From the NCBI RefSeq assembly GCF_001402875.1, contig NZ_CP012946.1:3450001-3514000 (forward strand): DNA of 64,000 bases, written 5' to 3'. Shown here one piece after another: positions 42,461-52,200 of this stretch; positions within the stretch are counted from its first letter, which is position 1, and each line of letters begins with the position of its first letter. The position numbers were made by a program, and so were the translations under genes. Below the pieces are notes generated by a model. The model was not told the DNA's origin. It saw only the letters and a program-made list of their open reading frames with translations, and searched no databases. The stretch is from Blastochloris viridis (GTDB lineage: Bacteria > Pseudomonadota > Alphaproteobacteria > Rhizobiales > Xanthobacteraceae).

Positions 42461-43657
42461 ATGTGGCCGCCCGGAACCGCAGGCCTGATCCGCCACCACG
42501 CCGGCCTGTTGGCAGGGCTGGGCGTGGCTCTGGCCGGCGCCGGCTATTTTCTCGATGCCTGGCCCGGCGCCCATTCGCAGGAGCCGCACTTCGAGACCGC
42601 CGTGGTGACGCGCGGTACCATCGAAGACAGCGTCACCGCTCTCGGCAAGCTCCAGCCGCGCGACTATGTCGACGTCGGCGCCCAGGCCTCTGGCCAACTG
42701 CTGCGTCTCTACGCCCATGAGGGCGATGTGGTGGCCGCCGGCCAACTTCTCGCCGAGATCGACCCGACGCTCCAGGAAGCACAGGTGGAGGCGGGCGAGG
42801 CGGAGATCGCACGGCTGAAGGCGCAGCTCATCGACCTCGAAGCCCGCGCCCGCTTCGCCGCCGACCGCGCACACCGGCAAGCGCGCCTGGTGCGCAACCA
42901 GTTCACCAGCGCGGAGGAAAACGACCGCGCCGCCATGGAATCGGCCACCGCGACCGCGCAGTTGGAGATGACCCGTGCCCAGATCCGGCAGGTGGCGGCC
43001 AACCTCCGGTCCAACCAAGCGCAGCTGCGCTACACCAAGGTGTTCGCCCCGATGGCCGGCACCGTCGTCTCGGTTGAGGCGCGGCAGGGCCAGACGCTGG
43101 TCGCCACCTACCAGACCCCGCAACTGCTGCGCATCGCCGACCTGTCGGTGATGACGGTGTGGACCCAGGTGGCCGAGGCGGACGTGCCGCAGCTCAAGGC
43201 AGGCATGCCGGTTTGGTTCACCACCCTCGGCCACCCCGACCGCCGCTGGGAAAGCCGGGTGCGCCAGATCCTGCCCGCCCCGAGCCAGGTCGGCACAGGC
43301 GGGACGGGCATCAGCGGATCGCCCGGAAATGGTGTCGTCCTCTACACCGCCCTGTTCGACGTGCCCGATCCTGACGGCGAGTTGCGCCCGCAGATGAGCG
43401 CACAGACATTCTTCATCACGGCCCGCGCCGAGAATGCCCTCATCGTACCGGCGGCGGCGCTGAAACCGGTGGAGGGCGAGAGCAGCCGCTTCACTGTGCG
43501 CGTGCTGGAGTCCGATGGCGCCGTCCCGCGCACGGTGCGGATCGGTGTGCGCACGCGCTTCAAGGCGGAGGTCCTCGAAGGGCTCATTGAAGGCGAGCGC
43601 GTGATCACCGGCGAGCGCGTGGAGAAGGAGCGGAGCGCCGTCCGCTTCACCCAATGA
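42461..43657 (+). CDS. MacA-like periplasmic adaptor of an ABC exporter
   Basis: 398 residues. An N-terminal membrane anchor (HHAGLLAGLGVALAGAGYFL) precedes the adaptor fold: lipoyl-like halves around ALGKLQPRDYVDVGAQASGQ and VFAPMAGTVVSVEARQGQTL, a coiled-coil hairpin between (EAEIARLKAQLIDLEARARF), then beta-barrel and membrane-proximal domains. It bridges MacB to an outer-membrane channel. PvdR of the pyoverdine PvdRT-OpmQ system has the same layout. It sits six bases after entS and overlaps macB by four. Confidence 0.92.
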   Translation: MWPPGTAGLIRHHAGLLAGLGVALAGAGYFLDAWPGAHSQEPHFETAVVTRGTIEDSVTALGKLQPRDYVDVGAQASGQLLRLYAHEGDVVAAGQLLAEIDPTLQEAQVEAGEAEIARLKAQLIDLEARARFAADRAHRQARLVRNQFTSAEENDRAAMESATATAQLEMTRAQIRQVAANLRSNQAQLRYTKVFAPMAGTVVSVEARQGQTLVATYQTPQLLRIADLSVMTVWTQVAEADVPQLKAGMPVWFTTLGHPDRRWESRVRQILPAPSQVGTGGTGISGSPGNGVVLYTALFDVPDPDGELRPQMSAQTFFITARAENALIVPAAALKPVEGESSRFTVRVLESDGAVPRTVRIGVRTRFKAEVLEGLIEGERVITGERVEKERSAVRFTQ

Positions 43658-45591
43658 CGACGCCCGAGCCCCTCATCGCACTCGCCGGCATCCGCCGGGC
43701 CTTCACTCAGGGAGGGGTGACGAGCGAGGTGCTGCGCGGCATCAGCCTCACCATCCATGCGGGGGAATTCGTCGCCATCGTCGGCCAGTCCGGTTCCGGC
43801 AAGTCGACGCTGATGAACATCCTCGGCCTGCTCGACAGCCCGACCGGCGGCACCTACCGCTTTGCCGGGCAGGACGTGAGTTCGCTCTCGCGTGAGGCGC
43901 AGGCCGAACTGAGGCGCGAGGTGTTCGGCTTCGTCTTCCAGCGCTACCACCTCCTGCCCGGCGTCAGCGCGCGGGCGAATGCCCAGTTGCCGGCGGTCTA
44001 TGCCGGCATGGGCGGCGAGGCGCGGGAACGGCGGGCAGCGGCGCTTCTGGAGCGCCTGGGCCTCGGCGATCACCTCGACCATCGGCCGGACCAGCTCTCC
44101 GGCGGCCAGCAGCAGCGCGTCTCCATCGCCCGTGCGCTCATGAACGGCGGCGAGGTGATCCTCGCCGATGAGCCCACCGGCGCGCTCGACAGCGCCAGCG
44201 GCGGCGCGGTCATGGACCTCCTGCGCGAGCTGGCGGCGGAAGGGCACACGGTCATCCTCATTACCCACGATCCGGCCGTGGCGTGCATCGCCCGCCGTGT
44301 GGTGGAGATCCGCGACGGGGTCATCGTCGGCGACAGCGGCGACGGGGAGGCGACCCAGCCGCCGCCGGCGCCCGCAGCCCGGCCCGAGCGGCACGCGCCG
44401 GCACTGTTCGCCCTCTCGGAGGCGCTGCGATCGGCGCTGACCGCCCTCGCCGGCAATCCGTTCCGCACGGCGCTGACGCTGCTCGGCGTCGTCATCGGCA
44501 CCGCCTCGGTCATCGCCATGCTCGCCATCGGCGAGGGCACGCGGCGGCAGGTGCTCGCCCGCGCAGCCGCCACCGGCACCGACTGGATCGTGGTGATGCC
44601 GGACAACGACAACCCGGCCCTGCCGGGTGGCCGCATGACCCTCGCCGACGCGCAGGCGCTGGCGATGCTGCCGAACGTGAAGGCGGTCAATCCGGGCCGC
44701 TGGACCACGGTGACCCTCACTGCCGGCGCCGTCAGCGTGCGATCAGAAGCCTTCGGCACGTCCATTGCCTACCCGGAGACGTTCCGCTGGACCACGCGCA
44801 AGGGCGCCTTCTTCACGGCGGAGGACGACCGCGCCGGCGCCCCCGTGATGGTGCTCGGCGCGACGGTGGCAGCGCGGCTTCTTCCGGGCGTCGCCGACCC
44901 ATCCGGCCGCTACGTGCTCGCCAACGGCATCCCCTTCCTCGTCACCGGCGTTCTGGAGCCCAAAGGGCCCGACGAGCGCGGCATGGACCGTGACGACCGC
45001 GTGGTGCTGCCGCTGTCGACCGCCGCGAGCCGCCTCATTGGCTCGAGCGACCTCGGCGGCATCCAGGTCACCGTGAAGGACACCGGCCATCTCGCCGAGA
45101 CCAAGCGCCACGTGCGGGAGACGCTGCTCGCGCGCCACCGAATGGAGGACTTCTTCATCAACGACATGGCGAGCCGCATCGCCGAGCTGGCGCAGACGCA
45201 GTCGGCCATGGCGGGGCTGCTGGCGGTCATCGCTTCCGTCTCGCTGCTGGTGGGCGGCATCGGCGTCATGAACATCATGCTCATGAGCGTCACCGAGCGT
45301 ACGCGCGAGATCGGCATCCGCATGGCGGTGGGCGCCTCGGGGCGGGACATCCTGAGCCAGTTCCTGGCGGAAGCGATGATCCTCGCCGGCGCCGGCGGCG
45401 TCGCCGGCCTCGCCCTTGGCCTTGCCGTGGGCGTCGGCGCGGCCGTGGCCATGGACCTTTCCGTCGTGTTCCAGCTCAAGGCCATCGCCCTCGCGCTTGC
45501 GGGGGCCGTGGGGACCGGGCTGTTGTTCGGCTACATGCCCGCGGGCCGCGCCGCGCGCCTGGATCCGGTACAGGCGCTGGCAAGGGAATGA
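43654..45591 (+). CDS. MacB-like ABC exporter (ATPase-permease fusion)
   Basis: 645 residues. The N-terminal ATPase has Walker A GQSGSGKSTLMN, signature LSGGQQQRVSIARAL and Walker B VILADEPTGALD. A membrane helix near residue 275, a large periplasmic domain and a C-terminal FtsX-like block with three helices (LLVGGIGVMNIMLMSVTERT, REIGIRMAVGA) follow. With the preceding adaptor it forms a MacAB/PvdRT-type pump. No TolC-like outer-membrane gene is in the island, so it must borrow one. Confidence 0.95.
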   Translation: MTTPEPLIALAGIRRAFTQGGVTSEVLRGISLTIHAGEFVAIVGQSGSGKSTLMNILGLLDSPTGGTYRFAGQDVSSLSREAQAELRREVFGFVFQRYHLLPGVSARANAQLPAVYAGMGGEARERRAAALLERLGLGDHLDHRPDQLSGGQQQRVSIARALMNGGEVILADEPTGALDSASGGAVMDLLRELAAEGHTVILITHDPAVACIARRVVEIRDGVIVGDSGDGEATQPPPAPAARPERHAPALFALSEALRSALTALAGNPFRTALTLLGVVIGTASVIAMLAIGEGTRRQVLARAAATGTDWIVVMPDNDNPALPGGRMTLADAQALAMLPNVKAVNPGRWTTVTLTAGAVSVRSEAFGTSIAYPETFRWTTRKGAFFTAEDDRAGAPVMVLGATVAARLLPGVADPSGRYVLANGIPFLVTGVLEPKGPDERGMDRDDRVVLPLSTAASRLIGSSDLGGIQVTVKDTGHLAETKRHVRETLLARHRMEDFFINDMASRIAELAQTQSAMAGLLAVIASVSLLVGGIGVMNIMLMSVTERTREIGIRMAVGASGRDILSQFLAEAMILAGAGGVAGLALGLAVGVGAAVAMDLSVVFQLKAIALALAGAVGTGLLFGYMPAGRAARLDPVQALARE

Positions 45592-45609
45592 CGTCATTTC
45601 ACAAGTTAA

Positions 45610-45638
45610 TACTTTTTGATTTGCAGCATTAAAAAGTA
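45610..45638 (+). promoter_or_regulatory. Inverted repeat upstream of the siderophore synthesis operon
   Basis: TACTTTTT / AAAAAGTA, perfect eight-base arms with a 13-base spacer, directly upstream of TTGACC (45641-45646), a good -35 candidate. The surrounding 45595-45670 is AT-rich. It lies about 115 bases before the carrier-protein gene, the first gene of the operon, so is a strong operator candidate. Confidence 0.55.
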
Positions 45639-45752
45639 CTTTGACCGTTCATCACAGATTTTTCCCTTCGCAAGACATGCATAATTCTGAAGAAAAGGCG
45701 CAATCTGCACGCAATAGCGCCCGCTCTCCAACTCGCGGGTCAGGAGAAACAA

Positions 45753-46013
45753 ATGAACACGCAACCATGCCCATCTGCGACCGCGCCTGTCTCGAAGGAA
45801 GCGCTGCGGGCGCAGGTGCGCCGCTTCCTCGACGACGACCCGGCCGACGACGACAACCTCATGGATTTCGGCCTCAACTCCATCGCCGCCATGCAGTTGG
45901 TCGCGGAATGGAAGGCAGCACGGCTGGACGTGAACTTCGTGGAGTTCGCCCGCTGCCCCACCCTCGACGCCTTGTGGGATCTGCTGAAGCGCAAGTCCAT
46001 GGGCGACGCCTGA
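45753..46013 (+). CDS. Free-standing aryl carrier protein
   Basis: 86 residues, resembling the C-terminal aryl-carrier domain of EntB: DDDNLMDFGLNSIAAMQLVA with the phosphopantetheine serine at residue 43, and FVEFARCPTLDALWDLLKRK. It should accept dihydroxybenzoate from EntE and present it to the first condensation domain of the NRPS. In EntB and DhbB this domain is fused to isochorismatase; here the isochorismatase (56436-57119) lacks it. The motif is L-N-S-I instead of the common L-D-S. AGGAG precedes the ATG. First gene of the synthesis operon. Confidence 0.9.
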   Translation: MNTQPCPSATAPVSKEALRAQVRRFLDDDPADDDNLMDFGLNSIAAMQLVAEWKAARLDVNFVEFARCPTLDALWDLLKRKSMGDA

Positions 46014-46024
46014 GGCCCGCGGCG

Positions 46025-46231
46025 ATGATGGACGACCAGCACGTCAACCCCTTCGACGACGAGCGCCACCTCTTTCTGGCGCTGGTCAACGCCGCCGGAC
46101 AGTACAGCCTGTGGCCAGCCTTCCGCGAGGCGCCCGCCGGCTGGCGCGTGGTGCACGGCCCGGACCAGCGCGCGGCCTGCCTCGCGCACATCGAGCGCGT
46201 CTGGCTCGACCTCATGCCTGCCGCCGTTTGA
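46025..46231 (+). CDS. MbtH-like protein
   Basis: 68 residues with the family signatures NPFDDE, YSLWPAF and PAGWRVVHG and the final ERVWLDLMP. MbtH proteins bind NRPS adenylation domains and are often needed for their activity and solubility (YbdZ for EntF). The start could be the ATG at 46025 or the next codon. It lies 11 bases after the carrier-protein gene and 66 before the NRPS. Confidence 0.95.
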   Translation: MMDDQHVNPFDDERHLFLALVNAAGQYSLWPAFREAPAGWRVVHGPDQRAACLAHIERVWLDLMPAAV

Positions 46232-46297
46232 GGCTGGCATCACGGCACCCTTCTTCATCCCGCCGCCGTCGCCATCGGCGCAGCGAGGACCTTCGCC

Positions 46298-49200
46298 ATG
46301 CGCATCCTTCCTCTCGTCGGCACCCAACTCGGCATCTGGCTCGCGGATCAGATCGACGGGCGCGGCAACACCTATGTTATCGCCCATGCGGTGGAGATCG
46401 ACGGTGCCGTCACCCCGGACCTGCTGGAGCAGGCGATCCGGCAGGGGCTGGCGGAGGCCGACACGGTCGGCGCGCGCTTTTTCGCCGATGAGGCCGGCAG
46501 CTGGCAGGTGCTGCGCTCGGCGGGAGACCAGGGGGCGGGCGTCGCCATCGAGCGCATCGCGCTCGGCGGCAGCCCGGATCCCGATGCCGCGGCCCGTGCG
46601 ATCATAGCGCAGGATATCGGCGAAGACCTCGCCGCCACCGGGGAGCGCCCGCTCTGCCGCCAGATCGTCATGAGCCTCTCGGCGCCGGGCGAGGCGCCGC
46701 GCTGGCTGTGGTATCAGCGCTATCACCATCTGATGCTGGACGGCTTCAGCTTCACGGCCCTGACGCGCCGCATCGCGGACATCTACACCGCGGTCGCGGA
46801 GGGCCGGCCGGCGGGCGCTTCGCCCTTCGTCGGCGTCGCCTCGGTGATCGATGAGCATTGCAGCTACGCTGCCTCTCCCGCGTTCGCCAGGGACCGCGAT
46901 TTCTGGCGCGAATACTGCCGCGATCTGCCCCGCTCCGCGGACCTCTCGACGCGCCGAGCGCTCCTTGAAAACCCCGGCGCGCCGCCGCAGGCGCACATCA
47001 TCGCCCACGCCCACCGACTGCCGCCGGAAACGCTCGCGGCGCTGGAACAGGCCGCCGCCGCAGCCAGCCTCGCCGTGTTCGACATGATCATGGCGACGGT
47101 CGCCGCCTATCTCAGCCGGCTTTCGGGGACCGGCACGCAGGTGGTCGGCGTACCGTTCATGCGGCGCATGGGCTCCAGGGCGGCGGCCGCGGTAGCGCCG
47201 GTGGTGAACGTCCTGCCTGTCCGCATCGAGGCCGATCCCACCCTCACGCTGCCCGCGCTCGCCGGACGCGTGAAGGCGGCGCTGCGCGACGTACGCCGGC
47301 ACCAGCGCTACGACGCCGAGCAGATCCAGCGCGATCTCGGCTATGTGGGCTCGGGGCGCACGCTCTACGGCCCCGTCGTGAACTACCGCATGTTCGACTA
47401 CGACCTGACGTTCGGCGGCGTGCGCGGCGTCACGCATCACATCGCCACCGGGCCGGTGGACGACATCGAGTTCGGCATCCTCATCCAGGACCGCCGCATC
47501 ACGCTGGAGCTCAGGGCGGATTCCGTACGCTACGATGCGACCGACCTTGTGCGCCACGGCACACGTCTCCAGCGGCTGCTCGACGCCTTCCGCACCGATC
47601 CCGCCATCCCCGTCGGCCATCTGCCGGTGATGGCGGAGGACGAAGCGAAATTCCTCGCCACCTGTGCGACGGGCGCGCCGACCGCGCCCCTCGCCGGGGT
47701 CGCCAGCCTCCTCGACCTGTTCACACAGAACGCCGCCCGCACCCCCGAGGCGACGGCGCTGGTCTGCGGCTCCCATCGCCTGTCCTTCCGGGTGCTGTCG
47801 GAACGCGTCTTCCGGCTGGCGCGCCGGCTCATGGCAGCGGGGATCGGGCCGGGCGATACCGTGGCCGTGGCGCTGCCGCGCTCGGCTGATGCGGTGGTCG
47901 CGCTGCTGGGCGTGCTGGCGAGCGGAGCCGCCTTTCTGCCCCTCGACCTCGACCACCCGTCGGCGCGCCTCGCCGCCATGTGCGCGGATGCGCGCCCGCG
48001 TCGGGCAATCACCTGCCGCGCCGCCGCCCATCGCCTGCCGGAAGACCTGCCGGCCCTATGCCTCGACGATCCGGCGATCATTTCCGCCATGGCAGCGCTG
48101 CCGGGCTCGCCCATTTGTCCGCTGGAGCGCACAGGGGCGCTGGGGCCGCAGAGCATCGCCGCGATCATCTTCACCTCGGGCTCCACCGGGCGGCCCAAGG
48201 GGGTCATGAACACCCACGGCGCGCTCTTCAACCTGATCTCCTCCCACTGGCGGGAGATCTACCGCCCCGGCCTTGATGCCGTCCGCGCGAAATATCCCGG
48301 CCGCACGCTCCGGGCCGCCCACACCCATTCCTTCGCCTTCGATTCCTCCTGGCTCCAGCTGTTCTGGATGCTGCTGGGGCAGGAAATCCATGTCATCGAC
48401 GAGGACATGCGGCGCGATGCCCATGCCCTCGTCGACCACATCCACGCGACGGGCATCGACGCACTGGACCTGCCGCCCTCCTTCTGCGCCCAGATGCTCG
48501 GCTGCGGCCTCATGGAGGCGCCCCACCAGCCCACCGTGCTGCTCATCGGTGGGGAGGCGGCCTCCCCCGCGCTGTGGACCGCGCTCCGGCGCCATCCCGA
48601 CCTCCACGCGCATAACCTCTACGGCCCCACCGAATACACGGTGGACACGCTGCGCGCCGCCATCGCCGACACGCAGGCGCCGGTGGTGGGCCGCCCCATC
48701 GGCAACACCCGCGTCCACGTGCTGGACCGCATGCTCCAGCCGGTCCCCGCCGGCGCGGTGGGCGAGCTCTATATCTGCGGCGCGGGCCTCGCCCGCGGCT
48801 ATTGTGGACGCCCCGGCCTTACCGCCGAGCGCTTCGTCGCCGATCCCTTCGCCGAGGGCGGTGTCATGTACCGCACCGGCGACCTCGTGCGTTGGACCGC
48901 CGACGGCCGCGTGGAGTTCCTCGGCCGCGCCGACCACCAGGTGAAGGTGCGCGGCTATCGGGTGGAGATCCCGGAGATCGAGGCGACGCTTGCGGCCCTG
49001 CCGGGCGTCCAGACGGCCTTGGTGATGGCCGAGGCCGTCAACGACAGTCATCGCCTCCTCGCCTATTGCACGCTCGAGGGCGTGGATGACCCGCGTGCCC
49101 GGGACTGGCGCGCCGAGGACCTGCGTCATGCCCTGCGCGAGCGCCTGCCGGACTACATGGTACCGGCGGTGGTCATGATCCTTGAGGCCTTCCCTCTCAA

Positions 49201-52200
49201 CGTGAATGGCAAGGTGGACGGTGCGCGCCTGCCGACCCCTTCCGCCGTGGTGGAAGCGCCGCCCGCCACCCCGGAGGAGATGCGGGTGGCTCGGGCCATG
49301 GCGCAGGCCCTGACGCTGCCCGCGGTGGGGGCGGAGAGCGATTTCTTCGCCCTCGGCGGCGACAGCATCAGCGCCATCGTTCTATGCAACGCCTTGCGCG
49401 CGGAGGGCTTCTCGCTCAGGCCCCGCGACGTCTTCCTCCACCGCATCCCACGCCGCATGGCCCATGCCATGACGCCGCTGGCCGCTGCTGCGCCCGCGCC
49501 AGCCGGGCCGGACCTGCCCGAAATGGTGTCGGCGGTGGAACTGAGGGCGCTGCGCGCCCGCTACGGCGCGGTGGACGCGGTGCTGCCGGTACTGCCGACG
49601 CAGAAGGGCATGCTCTTCCACGCCCAGCTCGGCACGCAAGCGGAGAACTACAACGCCTTCACCCGCATCGAGATGGACGGCCCGCTGGACGTGCCGCGCC
49701 TGCGGCGCGCCTTCGATGCAGTGATGCGCCGCCATCCCCAGCTCGCCGGAGTGTTCGACACCACGGGCGGCGAGGAGCCGGTGCTGGTGGTGCCGAAGCT
49801 GCCGGACGAGGGCGCGCTCTGGCCATGGTCGGAGCACGACATTTCCGCCCTCGAACCCGGCGGGCGCGAAACCGCCCTCGCCCGCCTCGAGGCGGCGGCG
49901 GCGGAGCGCAGCCTCGTGGCGCCGGCCTTCCGCCGCCTCGTGCATGCGGAGCTCGTCCGCACGGCGCCGGAGCGCCATGTGCTTCTCATCCTCGTGCACC
50001 ATCTGATGATCGACGGCTGGTCGACCCCGCTCCTGCTGCGGGATCTCATGGCCGCCTACCGGCAGGATGCGCGGCTGCCGGCTCTCCCCGTCGCCTATGG
50101 CGACGTGGTGCGCCGCCTCGCCATGCGCGACCGGACAGCGAGCCGGGCGGTGTGGGCGGAGGCCCTCGCCGGCGCTGTGCCGTGCCGGCTGTTCGAGCAC
50201 GTGGCCGCCACCGGCACGGTGGAGGAATCCTCGGCGGCCCTGCCGCCGGAACTCACCGACGCCCTCCTCGCCGAAGCGCGCCGGCGCGGCATCACCCTCA
50301 ACGTGCTCATGCAGGCGGTGTGGGGCGCGGTGCTCGGCGCCATGGCCGGACGCGACGAGGTGATGTTCGGCACTCCCGTCTCCGGCCGCGCGGCGGACGT
50401 CCCGGGCATCGATACGCAGGTCGGGCTGTTCCTCAACACCGTGCCGGTGCGCGTACGCCTCTCGCCCGCATCGAGCCTGTGGGATCAGATGGCGGCGATG
50501 CAGGCCCGCCACGCCCAGCTCATGGAACACGACGGCCTCGGCCTCGGCGAAATCCAGGAGGTGGCTGGCGCAGGCGCCCTGTTCGACACCCTCCTGGTGG
50601 TGGAGAACTATCCCGACAGCGACTATCTCGGCCACGACCTCGCGGGTCTCAGCCTGGGCGAGATCCGCAACCGCGGCTACAGCCATTATCCGCTCGCGCT
50701 GCTGGTGCTGCCCGGCCCCCACCTCACTCTGCTGGTGGAGAACCGCGGCGCCGTGGCGGATGCCGGCGTGCTCGCCGCGCGCATCGGCGCCCTGCTGGAA
50801 ACCCTTGCGCGGCAGCCGGACCTGCCGCTGTACGCGCTGCCCATGGCGACGGCGGCGGACCTCGACCTCGTTGCCGCCGTGAACGCCACGGCGCGGCCGC
50901 TGCCGCCTCTCACCCTGCGCGATGTCGTGGTGGCACAGGCGGCCCGGACGCCGGACCATGTGGCGTTGGTTGACGGGGGTCATGCCCTCACCTTCCGCGA
51001 AGTGCGCCACCAGGTGCTCCACCTCGCCCGGCAGCTCAGGCGGCAGGGCGTGCGCCCCGGCGACGTGGTGGCGGTGGCGCTGCCGCGCTCTGCCCGTCTC
51101 AGCCTCGCGTTGCTCGGCGTGACCGAGGCGGGCGCCGCCTTCATGCCCCTCGACCTCTCCTATCCCGCCGAGCGCCTCGCTTTCATGCTGGAGGATGCGG
51201 CGCCCCGCCTCGTCGTCACCGATGCCGCGACGCAGGCTTTGGTCGGCGAAGGCGCGCCGATGCTGCTGTTCGACGCGCTCGCCGATCCGGAAATCGAGGC
51301 TGGCGAATACACGCCGAGGGACGGGCTCTCACCCGACCATCCGGCCTATGTGCTCTACACGTCCGGCACCACCGGGCGGCCGAAGGGGGCAGTGGTGTCG
51401 CACGGCGCCATCGTCAACCGCATCCTGTGGATGCAGCACCAATATCCGCTCGATGGCTCCGACGTCGTGCTGCAGAAGACGCCGTGCGGCTTCGACGTCT
51501 CGGTGTGGGAATTCTTCTGGTCCTACACCGTTGGGGCACGACTCGTGATGGCGCCGCCCGACGCGCACCGCGACCCCGAGGCGCTGGCCGATCTCGTCGC
51601 CCGGCACGGCGTCACCACCCTGCACTTCGTGCCGTCGATGCTCGCCATCTTCCTCGGGGCGCTGGCCGACGACCTCACCCGCCGGAACGGATGCCGCAGT
51701 CTCGCCACCGTCTTCGCGAGCGGCGAGGCGCTGGCGAGGAGCCTCGCGCGATCCTTCCGCGACCTGCTGCCGGCCGCCGCGCTCCACAATCTCTACGGCC
51801 CCACCGAGGCGGCGGTGGACGTGACTTACGCCCCTGCCTGCGGCGTGTGCGCGGAGGGCAGCGGCTCCGTCCCCATCGGCTGCCCCGTCTGGAACACCGG
51901 GCTGCGCATCCTCGACCACCAGCTCCGGCCGGTGCCGGTGGGCGGCGCGGGTGAACTCTATCTCTGCGGCGTGCAACTCGCCCACGGCTATCTCAACCGC
52001 CCGGGCCTCACCGCCCAGCGCTTCGTGGCCGATCCCTTCGCCAGGGGCCGGCGCATGTACCGCACCGGGGACGTGGCGCGCTTTCTGCCTAATGGCCAAG
52101 TGGAATATCTCGGCCGCACCGACCATCAGATCAAGATCCGCGGCCAGCGGGTGGAGCTGGGGGAGATCGAGGCGCAGATGGAGCGCCTGCCCGGCGTCGC

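Noticed and set aside
45740..48031. 763-codon leftward open frame opposite carrier, MbtH and NRPS genes
   Set aside because: No recognisable domains; the plus strand has three convincing genes.
48960..49620. Epimerase domain between NRPS modules
   Set aside because: Only one condensation domain (HHLMIDG) follows T1 and no additional 400-residue segment is present.
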